Below, piece by piece: positions 33,912 through 45,763 of a stretch of 64,000 nucleotides of DNA. Within the stretch, counting starts at the first letter, position 1, and every line of letters begins with the position of its first letter. The stretch comes from Hyperoodon ampullatus (taxonomy: Eukaryota; Chordata; Mammalia; Artiodactyla; Ziphiidae), in contig OX457065.1 of assembly GCA_949752795.1 (NCBI GenBank), positions 1,736,001-1,800,000 of the forward strand, read 5' to 3'. A model generated the notes under the pieces. The model searched no databases and was not told the DNA's origin. It saw nothing but the letters and a program-made list of their open reading frames with translations. The position numbers and the translations under genes are program-made.

Positions 33912-34250
33912 ATTGGGTTAGCAAAAAAAATTCATTTGGTTTTAAGTAAAAGTAAAAGATTTTTCAGTTTCACCAATAACTGTATTGAACACCGTATTCA
34001 CTAATCGACGAACCTTTTGGCCGAGTCAATACACTTGTTTCAGTTTTCAGACCACCTGGCTCACCCACTGTGCACCTGTGACGCACAGGACGTTTTATAC
34101 CCACATTTGTGCAAAGACTGCCAGCTCACGGCAACCACCAGACATTTCCCAGACACCCTTGCACCTGAAGCGACCACGAGGACCAAGTTCAAAAATGCTG
34201 AAAACAACGTGTGGTTCTCTCTCTAAGTTAAAACTCTCCTGAGCTTATTT
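33912..34250 (+). mobile_element. mariner-like DNA transposon remnant (tentative)
   Basis: It begins TATTGGGTTAGCAAAAAA, close to the mariner-type terminus TTGGGTTGGC-AAAAAGTT known from ruminant and other mammalian genomes. It continues with 'tttttcagtttcaccaataa' and 'cgaaccttttggcc'. No transposase frame was seen. Confidence 0.5.
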
Positions 34251-35700
34251 AGAGATTAACCCAGAACCGTCGGCAGCATCACCACAGCCCTTACCCGGCG
34301 CAGGGGTGAAGGAGCACCGCTACGTCAGATCGGGGAGAGGGCAGCCTGGGTCAGAAGGGAGCCACCGGTCAGGCAAAGCTATTACAGGGGTGGTAACATT
34401 TAGAGTTTCTTTTTTGGGGTCAAAAGAAGTTGTTTTCACATAGCCAGCAGCCCCAAACCTGTTGTAACAGGAACCCAGATGGGGGAGCGCATGGCCCAGT
34501 TAAGATCTGAAATCACTTCCCGAGAGTGACAAGCATGACTTGGCGGCCTCTTGAGCATGGGTCAGAACCTGCTCGGCAGAGGAAGTGACAACAGCACCCC
34601 CGCCTCCCAACCCCAGAGGCCAGCAGGCAAGCTCAGAGCTTCCGGGGCTGGTGCGGAAGGGCGCTGCAAGGGAAGGGGCTGGGGAAGGGGGAACACATCT
34701 GTAAACACCGAGGGGTCCACAGGGAGAGCAGAAGGAGCTGCAGCAGAAAGTCAGCCTTGCAGGGATGCGTGCTGCAGCCTCAGAGCCCTGATGCACAGGC
34801 GGGGGCGGGGGCGTGGTGGTGGCAGCGGGGAGGCTCTGCCCTTAGGCAGCGCTGCAAACACCAGTGTGTGTTCAGGGTGCAGGGACTTGAGCTGGTCAGC
34901 AGCACAGACAAGAGCTGCCCTCCTCTGTTAAGGGAGAGGAAAACCCCTGCAAACATCTGATCCTAGAGAAAGGCCGAGGCACATTTATAACCCTTTAAAG
35001 CAGGACTGTGATACGTGTGGAATATACATTCAACGGGCATGTCGGTGACTTGTGACACCTGCAGGGAGAAAATGCCTTTAAGCAGGTGCGTGGGCATGTG
35101 ACGCTCTCAAACCCCAGACAAGGTGTCCCCGTGTCCAATCACAGAGGATTCATGGCAGTTGCTGTACAAAGAAACCCTCAGGGAAACTGACAGAAGACAG
35201 ACACACGGCTGCATTTAAGGGTTAAGGCCTAAGACAGCATCCTTTGACGTGGAAGAGATGGGAGCACCTAGGAAACAGGAGCACGGATTCATATCCTCCA
35301 GAAACAAGCTCCTTGTCTGGCCTGCAAGGTTCCACGGGTCCGGCCCTACCCCGACGGCTCTGAGCACCACCCCCCCAATCTAACCCTTCTGTTGCCCCCT
35401 TCCACACCCGCCACCTTGAACGCACCCACTGGTCCTGACTCAGGGCCTTTGCTCCTGTGGGTCCTCCACCCCGGAAGCCCTGTGCTGTCCAACCTTATTA
35501 GCAGGACTGTCCCTCACTCTCTCAGGCTCTGCTCGGGTGTCAGCTCCAGACAGGCCCCCCCGCCCCCCCCCCAACCAAGTAGCCCCTGATCCTCTATCGC
35601 CCGACCTCCTTCTGCTTCCTTCACAACACCCTCACTACTCAATACTAAAATTATATTATTTATAAATGCATTAATACTTAGTATATCTTTCTGTCTTTAC
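34251..35700. other. intergenic, mostly unique GC-moderate sequence
   Basis: No gene recognised. The 34551-34931 plus frame is a chance frame with no domain. A C-run (35562-35572) and a possible old LINE-like piece (35340-35480) are visible. Confidence 0.45.
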
Positions 35701-35704
35701 TTGT

Positions 35705-36060
35705 TTACTGTCTAGGACACCACCGTCCAGCATGGTAACCTCTAGCCACACTTGGGGTTCGGCGGGTCTGAACTGAGGAGTGCTACAAGTGTAAAACACA
35801 CACTGGATTTTGAAGACTCAGCATAAAGAGAGAAGGTAAAGGATCTCACCAGTAATTTTTATATTGATTACATGTTGAAACAATACATTTTGGATTAACT
35901 CAATGTACTGGGTTACCCACAATTTGATATTGAAATCAATTTCATTTACGTCTTTTGACTCTGTCAATGTGCCCACCAGACAAGTTTAACTTCCACATGG
36001 GGCTTGCATTTGTGATTTTTGTCCTGTTTCCACTGGACAGCAGTGATCTAGGATGAACAT
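35705..36060. repeat. ancient DNA-transposon-like interspersed repeat
   Basis: The segment starts near 'ggacaccaccgtccagcatg' and ends 'ccactggacagcagtgatct'. Between are the common mammalian words 'ctctagccacacttgggg', 'aagtgtaaaacacacactgg' and 'atattgattacatgttgaaa'. The ends are loosely inverted (GTCCA/TGGAC), suggesting a non-autonomous element. The family name is not certain. Confidence 0.45.
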
Positions 36061-36639
36061 CCTGTGAGAATGCGGACTTTGGCGTCTAGGAGAGCGCCTG
36101 GTGCACAGTTCAGGCTTCAGGCACTCGTTGGCGGGACCCTGTGTTCACTGCATCCTCTCCCTCTGTCCTCACTCTCTCGCAATTCCTTGCCCCCTGACAT
36201 AGGATGCCAACACCCTTCCTTGCCTGCTTAACTAATCTCCTGTCCTGATTTGCTCCCTTCTTGGTTAGATCTTAAAATGTGTTTGGAAATAACCTTAATT
36301 CTTTTCCAAAATAGTTACTGCATTTGGAAGAGCCCATTTTATGGAAAAATTAATCTAATTACCCTGAAAGGACAGGTGGAAGAAAGGGAAAGAAAAACAA
36401 ACAATCTCATCACAGGGAGCTGTGTGGGGTAGCAGCTGAGAGAGCAAAGGCCTGGGGGTCAGAAAGGCGCCAGATGCCTGGGCAGGAAAGGAAGGATCAG
36501 CAGTGAGGACAGGAGGGAACAAGCACTGAGAACCAGCCTCTGCGTCCCAGCCCCAGGCAGGCACACCCCACTCGGAGCAGCTGCTGAGGCAGCAAAGACA
36601 TCTACGTGAGGAGAGATGCCACCCACTCAAAGTCATTCT

Positions 36640-36760
36640 GCAGAATTACTGAGCACTTCCTATATGCCAGTGCTGGGGACACAGCCAGAATAAAACAGAC
36701 CAGGTCTCTTACTGGAGCTTATATTCTGTCTGAAGGAGACGGAAAATGAGCACACAAGCA
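36640..36760 (-). repeat. L2 LINE 3'-end fragment, antisense
   Basis: 'ttactgagcacttcctatat', 'gccagtgctggggacacagc' and 'ttactggagcttatattctg' are the inverted L2 tail. Confidence 0.72.
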
Positions 36761-37554
36761 CATAAATACATATGTATTCTATATGCTTTATTACTGCACA
36801 CTCAGAGAATGGAATCCATGTTCTCAAATAAATTTTAAAATCCACAGCTTGGTGGATAAAGTTGGGCAGTAGAACTGTTTGAGTATAATTTTAGGACTTT
36901 TACAAGCTAAGGATATCTAAGATAAATCTCTGCAGAAATAAAATGCAGGCTAGATTTGAGAACACAGAGGCCACTGTGTAAAGAAGCATTCAGTCCCAGC
37001 TGAGTGCCATTAATGTGGGACAGCTCCAAGACTTGTCACACACATCGCATGTCGAAACCTAGAAAATGCTAAAATTACATTTCTAGAGAAGAAAAAATCA
37101 TTTTAACACCAGTATTAGCATTAGTACAAAATTAGTACAAAGCACACCTGCAGAGCTGCTCGTGTTGCTATGATATTTGGCACAGAATGAAAGAAAAGCA
37201 AAACATGACACCCACTGGAACAGAACTCGCTTGCCTGAAAAGCCCTGAACTCTGCAGGGTTCCAGGGCAGGAAAATGCTCTGAGCCGCCCCAGCACCTTC
37301 TGGAAACTGCTAGCACTGCAGCCCAGATCTCTGGGAACAAGGGCATTGATTTAACATTCTGCAGTCACCGCAGCACCAGGGCAGGGAGCCCACGTGCAGG
37401 GTGGCTCAGCAAAGGAGGCCTGGCGAACAGTAATGCAGGCTTTCGGGCAATATGTAATCGGTCCCTGGCTTATGAATTATGTACTACTACATTGATGCTC
37501 AATGAACTTCTGCAGGACGGATGGGTGTGCTATTCACAAGTGGTGTCTTAGCAT
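36761..37554. other. intergenic unique sequence
   Basis: Nothing recognised in the stretch leading to the full-length L1. Confidence 0.45.
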
Positions 37555-38472
37555 AAAAGGAAACACTGAGATTGGTTCAAGCTGGCGGAGCAGAAGGACG
37601 TGCATTCACTCCCTCTTGCAAGAGCACCAGAATCACAACTAAGTACTGCACAATCATCGACAGGAAGACACTGGAACTCACCAGAAAAGATACTCCACAT
37701 CCAAAGACAAAGGAGAAGCCACAATGAGACGGTAGGAAGGGTGCAATCACCATAAAATCAAATCCCATAATCACTGGGTAGGTGACTCACAAACTGGAGA
37801 ACGATTATACCACAGAAGTCCACCCACTGTAATGAAGGTTCTGAGCCCCACATCAGGCTTCCCAACCTGAGGGTCCAGCAATGGGAGGAGGAATTCCCAG
37901 AGAATCAGACTTTGAAGGCTAGCAGGATTTGATTGCAGGACTCTGACAGGACTGGGGGAAACAGACTCCACTCTTGGAGGGCACACACAAAGGAGTGTGC
38001 ACATCAGGACCCAGGGGGAAGGAGCACTGACCCCCACAGAAGACTGAACCAGACCTACCTGCTAGTGTTGGAGGGTCTCCTGCAGAAGCGAGGGGTGGCT
38101 CTGGCTCACTGCAGGGACAAGGACACTGGCAGCAGAAATTCTTGGAAGTACTCCTTGGCAGGAGCCCTCCCAGAGTCCGCCATTAGCCCCACCAAAGGGC
38201 CTGCAGGCTCCAGTGCTGGGTCGCCTCAGGCCAAACAACCAACTGGGAGGGAACTCAGCCCCACCCACAAGCAGACAAGTGGATTAAAGTTTTACTGAGC
38301 TCTGCCCACCAGAGCAACACCCAGCTCTACCCACCACCAGTCCCTCCCATCAGGAAGCTTGAACAAGCCTCTTAGATAGCCTCATCCACCAGAGGGCAGA
38401 CAGCAAAGGCAAGAAGAATGACAATTCTGCAGCCTGTGGAACGAAAACCACATTCACAGAAAGACAGACAAA

Positions 38473-39396
38473 ATGAAAAGGCAGAGAACTATGTACCAGA
38501 TGAAGGAACAAGATAAAACCCCAGAAAAACAACTAAGTGAAGTAGAGATAGGCAACCTTCCAGAAAAAGAATTCAGAATAATGATAGGGAAGATGATCCA
38601 GGACCTCGGAAAAAGAATGGAGGCAAAGATCGAGAAGATGCAAGAAATGTTTAACAAAGACCTAGAAGAATTAAGGAACAAACATCTAGAAGAATTAAAG
38701 AACAAACAAGCAGAGATGAATAATACAGTAACTGAAATGAAAAATACACTAGAAGGAATCAATAGCAGAATAAATGAGGCAGAAGAATGGATAAGTGACC
38801 TGGAAGACAGAATGGTGGAATTCACTGCCAACACAACATAATAAAGAATGAAAAGAAATGAAGACAGCCTAAGAGACCTCTGGGACAACATTAAACGCAC
38901 TAACATTCGCGTTATAGAGGTCCCAGAAGGAGAAGAGACAGAGAAAGAATCCAAGAAAATATGTGAAGAGATTATAGTTGAAAACTTCCCTAACATGGGA
39001 AAAGAAATAGCCACCCAAGTCCAGGAAGTGCAGAAAGTCCCAAGCAGGATAAACCCAAGGAGAAACACACCAAGACACACAGTAATCAAACTGACAAAAA
39101 TTAAACGCAAAGAAAAATTATTAAAAGCAACAAGGGAGAAATGAGAAATAACATACAAGGGAACTCCCATAAGGTTAACAGCTGATTTCTCAGCAGAAAC
39201 TCTACAAGCCAGAAGGGAGTGGCACGATATAATTAAAGTGATGAAAGGGAAGAACCTACAACCAAGATTACTCTACCTGGCAGGGATCTCATTCAGATTC
39301 GCTGGAGAAATCAAAAGTTTTATAGACAAGCAAAAGCTAAGTGAATTAAGCACCACCACAACAGCTCTACAACAACTACTAAAAGAACTTCTCTAA
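38473..39396 (+). pseudogene. L1 ORF1 (RNA-binding coiled-coil protein), stopped
   Basis: This is one continuous frame of 307 codons plus the final stop (TAA 39394-39396). It is interrupted only by a tandem TAA TAA at 38839-38844 and a TGA at 39142-39144. The first part is a charged coiled coil (for example MEAKIEKMQEMFNKDLEELR). The middle has the RNA-recognition-type word NIRVIEVPEGEE, and the end reads FRFAGEIKSFIDKQKL to LLKEL. In active L1s the ORF1 protein trimerises and coats L1 RNA. No frameshift was seen, so decay is recent or mild. The start is the ATG in good frame with the coiled coil. Confidence 0.9.
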
Positions 39397-39858
39397 GTGG
39401 GAAACACAATAAAGAAAATGGCCTACAAAAACAAACTCAAAACAATTAAGAAAATGGTAACAGGAACATACTTATCAATAATTACCTTAAATGTGAATGG
39501 ATTAAATGCTCCAACCAAAAGACACAGGCTCGCTGAATGGGTACAAAAACAAGACCCATATATACGCTGTCTACGAGACACCAACTTCAGACCTAGAGAC
39601 ACATTCAGACTGAAAGTGAGGGGATGGAAAGAGGTATTCCATGCAAATGGGAATCCAAAGAAAGCTGGAGTAGCAATACTCGTATCATATAAAATAGACT
39701 TTAAAATAAAGACTGTTACAAGAGACAAGGAAGGACACTACATAATCATCAAGGGATCAATCCAAGAAGATATAACAATTATAAATATATATGCACCCAA
39801 CATAGGAGCACCTCAATACATAAGGCAAATGCTAACAGCTATAAAAGAGAAAATCGAT

Positions 39859-40153
39859 GGACTTCCCTTGTGGCACAGTGGTTAAGAATCCTCCTTCCAA
39901 TGCAGGGGACATGGGTTTGATCTCTGGTCTGGGAAGATCCCACATGCCGCAGAGCAACTGGGCCTGTGTGCCACAACTACTGATGCTCACGCACCTACAG
40001 CCTGTGCTCTGCAACAAGAGAAGCCACTGCAATGAAAAGCCTGCACACCCAAAGGAAGAGTAGCCCCCGTTAGCCACAACTAGAAAAAGCCTGCACGCAG
40101 CAACAAAGATCCAAAAAAACGCAGCCAAAAATAAATAAAATTAAAAAAAAAAA
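39859..40153 (+). mobile_element. CHR-1-type SINE inside L1 ORF2 endonuclease
   Basis: The head 'ggacttcccttgtggcacag' and the body with 'cgcagagcaactgggcctg' are followed by the tail 'aaaaataaataaaattaaa'. Short imperfect repeats of GAAAATCGA flank it. It interrupts the endonuclease domain. Confidence 0.88.
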
Positions 40154-40578
40154 GGAAATCGACATAACTCACTAATAGTGCAGCACTTTAACACCTCAAT
40201 TACACCAATGGACAGATCATCCAGACAGAAAATTTATAAGGAAACACAACCTTTAAGTGACACAACAGACCAGATAGATTTAATTGATATTTATAGGACA
40301 CTCCATCCGAAATCAGCAGATTACACTTTCTTCTCAAGTGCACACGGAACATTCTTCAGGACAGATCACATCTTGGGCTACAAATCAAGCCTTGGTAAAT
40401 TTAAGAAAACTGAAATCATATCAAGCATCTTTGCTGACCACAACACTATGAGATTAGAAATAAATTACAGGGAAAGAAACATAAAAAACACAAACACATA
40501 GAAACTAAACAATATTTTACTAAATAACCAACATATATCACTGAAGAAATCAAAGCGGGATTCAAAAAATACCTAAAG

Positions 40579-40782
40579 GGGCTTCCCTGGTGGCGCAGTG
40601 GTTGGGAGTCCGCCTGCCGATGCAGGGGACACGGGTTCGTGCCCCGGTCCGGGAGGATCCCACGTGCCGCGGAGCGGCTGGGCCCGTGAGCCATGGCTGC
40701 TGGGCCTGCGCGTCCGGAGTCTGTGCTCCGCAACGGGAGAGGCCACAGCAGTGAGAGGCCCACGTACCACCAAAAAAAAAAA
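40579..40782 (+). mobile_element. CHR-2-type SINE inside L1 ORF2
   Basis: Full copy with perfect 15-bp duplication AAAAAATACCTAAAG (40564-40578 and 40783-40797). The L1 protein frame resumes as KYLKTNDNENTK after it. Confidence 0.94.
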
Positions 40783-41156
40783 AAAAAATACCTAAAGACA
40801 AATGACAACGAAAACACGAAAATCCAAAATCTGTGGGATTCAGCAAAACCATTTCTAAGACAGAAGTTTACAGCAATACAATCCTACCTCAAGAAACAAG
40901 AAAAATCTGAAATAAGCAATCTAACTGTATACCTAAAGGAACTAGAGAAAGAAGAACAAACAAAACCCAAAGTTACTAGAAGGAAAGGAATCATAAAGAT
41001 CAGAGCAGAAATAAATGAAATAGAAACAAAGAAAACAACAGCAAAGATCAATAAAACTAAAAGCTGGTTCTTTGAGAAGATAAACATAATTGATAAACCT
41101 TTAACCAGTCTCATCAACAAAAAGAGGGAGAGGACTCAAATCAATAAAATTAGACA

Positions 41157-41744
41157 GGTTTCCCTGGTGGTGCAGAGGTTAAGAATCTGCCTGCCAATGC
41201 AGGGGACAGAGGTTCGAGCCCTGGTCTGGGAAGATCCCACATGCCATGGAGCAGCTAAGCCCGTGCAACGCAACTACTGAGCAGGCGCTGTAGAGTCTGC
41301 GAGCCACAACTACTGAGCCCGCCTGCCACAACAACTGAAGCCTGCGCACCTAGAGTCCGTGCTCCGCAACAAGAGAAGCCACCATGATGAGAAGCCCGCG
41401 CGCTGCAACGAAGAGTAGCCCCCGCTCGCCACAACTAGAGAAAGCCCGCACACAGCAAGAAAGACCCCACGCAGCCAAAAATAAAAAAAAATTATTTTAA
41501 AAATAAATAGATAGGGCTTCCCTGGTGGCGCAGTGGTTGAGAGTCCGCCTGCCGATGCAGGGGATGCGGGTTCGTGCCCCGGTCCGGGAAGATCCCACAT
41601 GCCGCGGAGCGGCTGGGCCCATGAGCTATGGCCACTGAGCCTGCGCGTCCGGAGCCTGTGCTCCAAAAAACGGGAGAGGCCACAACAGAGAGAAGCCCAC
41701 GTGCCGCAAAAAATAAAAAATAAAATAAAAAATAAATAGATAAA
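41157..41744 (+). mobile_element. CHR-1-type SINE inside L1, itself split by a CHR-2 SINE
   Basis: The body covers 41157-41498, with the internal 'ccacaactactgagc' motifs typical of the long type. Its A-rich tail was the target of a second SINE (41514-41727). The outer duplication AATAAAATTAGA is at 41143-41154 and 41745-41756. Confidence 0.92.
41514..41727 (+). mobile_element. CHR-2-type SINE nested in a CHR-1 tail
   Basis: Its own target duplication AAAAATAAATAGATA lies at 41499-41513 and 41728-41742. The 5-base 'AAAAA' gap in the 'gctccaaaaaacgggagagg' segment marks a private change from the other copies. Confidence 0.94.
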
Positions 41745-43755
41745 AATAAAATTAGAAATGAAAAAGGAGGAAGTTACAACGGACACTGCAGAAACACAAA
41801 GCATCGTAAGAGACTACTACAAGCAACTCTATGCCAATAAAATGGACAACCTGGAAGAAGTGGACAAATTCTTAGATATAATGCTCCAAGACTGAACCAG
41901 GAATAGAAAATATGAACAGACCAATCACAAGTAATGAAATTGAAACTGTGATTAAAAATCTTCCAACAAACAAAAGTCTAGGACCAGATGGCTTCACAGG
42001 TGAATTCTATCAAACATTTAGAGAAGAACTAGCACCCATCCTTCTCAAACTCTTCCAAAAAACTGCAGAGAAAGGAACACTCCCAAACTCATTCTACAAG
42101 GCCACCATCACACTCATACCAAAACCAGAAACCAGAAAAAGATACTACAAAAAAAGAAAATTACAGACCAATATCACTGATGAATATAGATGCAAAAATC
42201 CTCAACAAAATACTAGCAAACAAAATCCAACAATACATTAAAAGCATCATTCACCATGATCAAGTGGGATTTATCCCAGGGATGCAAGGATTCTTCAATA
42301 TAGGCAAATCAATCAATGTGACACACCATATTAACAAACTGAAGGATAAAAATCAAATGATCATCTCAATAGATGCAGAAAAAGCTATTGACAAAATTCA
42401 ACACCCATTTATGATAAAAACCCTCCAGAAAGTGGGCATAGAGGGAACCTACCTCAACATAATAAAGGCCATATATGACAAACCCACAGCCAACATCGTC
42501 CTCAATGGTGAAAAACTGAAAGCATTTCCTCTAAGATCAGGAACAAGACAAGGATGTCCACTCTCACCACTATTATTCAACATAGTTTTGGAAGTCCTAG
42601 CCACGGCAATCAGAGAAAAAAAAGAAATAAAAGGAATACAAATTGGAAAAGAAGAAATAAAAAAGTCACTGTTTGCAGATGACATGAGGCTATATATAGA
42701 TAATCCTAAAAATGCCACCAGAAAACTGCTAGAACTAATCAATGAATTTGGTATAGTCACAGGATACAAAATTAATGCACAGAAATCTCTTGCATTCCTA
42801 TACACTAAGAATGAAAGATCAGAAAGAGAAATTAAGGAAACAACCCCATTCACCACTGAACAAAAGAAGAAAATACCTAGGAATAAACCTACTACAGAGG
42901 TAAAAGACCTGTACTCAGAAAACTATAAGACACTGATGAAAGAAATCAAAGATGACACAAACAGATGGACAGATATACCATATTCTTGGATTGGAAGAAT
43001 TAATACTGTGAAAATGACTATACTACCCAAAGCAATCTACAGATTCAATGCAATCCCTATCAAATTACCAATGGCATTTTTTACAGAACTAGAACAAAAA
43101 AATCTTAAAATATGTATGGAGACACAAAAGACCCCGAATAGCCAAAGCAATCGTGAGGGGAAAAAACGGAACTGGAGGAATCAGGCTCTCTGACTTAAGA
43201 CTATACTACAAAGCTACAGTAATCAAGACAATATGTTACTGGCACAAAAACAGAAATATAGATCAATGGAACAGGATAGAAAGCCCAAAGATAAACCCAG
43301 ACACCTATGGTCAACTAATCTATGACAAAGGAGGCAAGGATATACAATGGAGAAAAGACAGCCTCTTCAATAAGTGGTGCTGGGAAAACTGGACAGCTAC
43401 ACGTAAAAGAATGAAATTAGAACACTCCCTAACACCATACACAAAAATAAACTCAAAATGGATTAAAGACCTAAATGTAAGACAGGACATTATAAAATTC
43501 TTAGAGGAAAACGTAGGTTGAACACTCTGACATAAATCACAGCAAGATCTTTTTTGATCCACCTCATAGAGTAATGGAAATGAAAACAAAAATAAACAAA
43601 TGGGACCTTACGAAACTTAAAAGCTTTTGCACAGCAAAGGAAACCATGAACAAGACAAAAAGACAACCCTCAGAATGGGAGAAAATATTTGCAAATGAAT
43701 CAATGGACAAAGGATTAACCTCCAAAATACACAAACAGCTCATATAGCTCAATAT

Positions 43756-44103
43756 GTATTTTTAATTAATTAATTTATTTTTGGCTGCACTGAGTCTTTG
43801 TTTCTGTGCGTGGGCTTTCTCTAGTTGTGGCGTGTGGGGGCTATTCTTCGTTGCAGTGCGCGGGCTTCTCATTGCGGTGGCTTCTCTTGCTGCAGAGCAC
43901 GGGCTCTAGGTGCGTGGGCTTCAGCAGTTGTGGCACATGGGCTCAGTAGCTGTAGCTTGCGGGCTCTAGATCACAGGCTCAGTAGTTGTGGCACACGGGC
44001 TTAGTGGCTCTGTGGCATGTGGGATCTTCCCGGACCAGGGCTCGAACCCGTGGCCCCTGCACTGGCAGGCGGATTCTTAACCACTGCGCCACCAGGGAAG
44101 CCC
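43756..44103 (-). mobile_element. CHR-1-type SINE, inverted, inside L1 ORF2 C-terminal region
   Basis: Inverted copy with the T-rich tail first. The target duplication AGCTCAATAT is at 43746-43755 and 44104-44113. Confidence 0.93.
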
Positions 44104-44974
44104 AGCTCAATATTAAAAAAAAACAAACAACCCAATAAAAAAAAAAAAAGGGCAGAAGACCTAAATAGGCATTTCTCCAAAGAAGACATAGAGATGGGCA
44201 AGAGGCACATGCAAAGCTGCTCAACGTCACTATTAGAGAAAGGCAAACCAAAACTACCATGAAGTATCACCTCACACCAGTTAGAATGGGCATGATCAGA
44301 AAATCTACAAACAACAAATGCCAGAGAGGGTGTGGAGAAAAGGGAACCCTCTTGCACTGTTGGTGGGAATTTAAATTTATACAGCCACCATGCAGAACCG
44401 TATGGAGGTTCCTTAAAAAACTAAAAACAGAATTACCATATGACCCAGCAATTCCACTACTGGGCATATACCCAGAGAAAACCATAAATGAAAAAGACAC
44501 ATGCACCCCAATGTTCATTGCAGCACTATTTACAATAGCCAGGTCATGGAAGCAACCTAAATGTCCATCGACAGACAAATGGATAAAGGAGGTGTGGTAC
44601 ATATATACAATGGACTATTACTCAGCCATAAAAAGGAATGAGACTGGGTCACTTGTAGAGACATGGATGGACACAGAGACTGTCATACAGAGTGAAGTAA
44701 GTCAGAAAGAGAAAAACAAATATCGTATATTAACGCATGTATGTGGAACCTAGAAAAATGGTACAGATGAACCAGTCTGCAGGGCAGAAATAGAGACACA
44801 GATGTAGAGAAAAATGTATGGACACCAAGGGGGGAAAGCGGCGGGGAAGGTGGTCATGGTGGTGGTGGGATGAATTGGGAGATTGGAATTGACATGCATA
44901 CACTAATATGTATAAAACAGATAACTAATAAGAACCTGCTGTATAAAAAAATAAATTTTTTAAAAAAGGAAACA

Positions 44975-45542
44975 ATTTTAAGATGAGGATTTATGGGCAT
45001 ACATGTAATTACATCATCTGAGCTCATTCATCCATTCACCAAAGATCTTTATGTGCCTCTTACAAATTTGTTTTTAGGGACACAAAAAATGAATAAAATA
45101 TGGTCCCTGACTTCCAGAAAACCACAGTCTAGTTCTAGAGATCCACATGTGAGAAAATAATTATGGTGCCACGAGGTTAAGTATAACAGAGGTTTGGACA
45201 CTTTACTATGGGCTCAAAGAAGGGATATAATGACGCCTGGCTGGCGAGAGATGGGGGTACAAGCAGGCTTCTGGAGGAGAGGATGTCTGAGTGGGGTACC
45301 GTAGAGTGAGTAGGAGTTTACCAGGCAGATGAGAGCCGAGGAAGACCACGTACAAAACACACAAGCAGAAGCATGTGTGGGGAAGTTTGTGCGTCCTTAG
45401 AGACCTGCAGGGCGAAAGGAGGACGGAAAGTGGGGGGAGATGAAGTTGACGGCGGCCTCGGTGTTAGTCTGTTGGACGTGGGTTCAGCCTGTCTTCAAAA
45501 ATATGTCCCCAGATAAAAATGGCTTTAAAAATAAAAATGTTT
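44975..45542. other. intergenic sequence with an L2-like piece at its start
   Basis: 45020-45200 contains 'tcattcatccattcaccaaa', 'gggacacaaaaaatgaataa' and 'tccctgacttccagaaaacc', an inverted L2 tail at moderate confidence. The rest is unique. Confidence 0.5.
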
Positions 45543-45750
45543 GGGGCTTCCCTGGTGGCGCAGTGGTTGAGAGTCCGCCTGCCAACGCAGGGGACATGGG
45601 TTCATGCCCAGGTCCAGGAAGATCCCACATGCCGCGGAGCGGCTGGGCCCGTGAGCCGTGGCCGCTGAGCCTGCACGTCCAGAGCCTGTGCGCCGCAACG
45701 GGAGAGGCCACAACAGTGAGAGGCCCGCGTACCTCAAAAAAAAATAAAAA
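45543..45750 (+). mobile_element. CHR-2-type SINE with target duplication
   Basis: Complete copy with AATAAAAATGTTT on both sides (about 45530-45542 and 45751-45763). Confidence 0.93.
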
Positions 45751-45763
45751 AATAAAAATGTTT

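Larger units (their letters stand above)
39454..44753 (+). pseudogene. L1 ORF2 (endonuclease-reverse transcriptase), broken by SINEs and frameshifts
   Basis: ORF2 starts at the ATG 57 nt after the ORF1 stop. The endonuclease start ITLNVNGLNAPTKRHRLAEW is clear, but the usual catalytic QETH word reads RDTN. The frame is cut by SINEs at 39859, 40579, 41157 (with 41514 inside it) and 43756. The reverse-transcriptase core survives in 42180-43193 ([23 protein letters not shown] and the catalytic [10 protein letters not shown]). Frame changes near 42200 and 43170 and a further C-terminal piece at 44259-44753 show it cannot make a full protein. Confidence 0.92.
37566..44963 (+). mobile_element. near-full-length L1 LINE with intact 11-bp target duplication and nested SINEs
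   Basis: The element has a 5' UTR of about 0.9 kb (from 37566), ORF1, ORF2, a short 3' UTR and an A-rich tail. It is flanked by AAAAGGAAACA at 37555-37565 and 44964-44974, so both true ends are present. Taking out five SINE insertions leaves about 5.9 kb, close to full L1 length. It is inactive because ORF1 has stop codons and ORF2 has frameshifts and insertions. It is much better preserved than the antisense L1s in the window and so younger. Confidence 0.93.
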
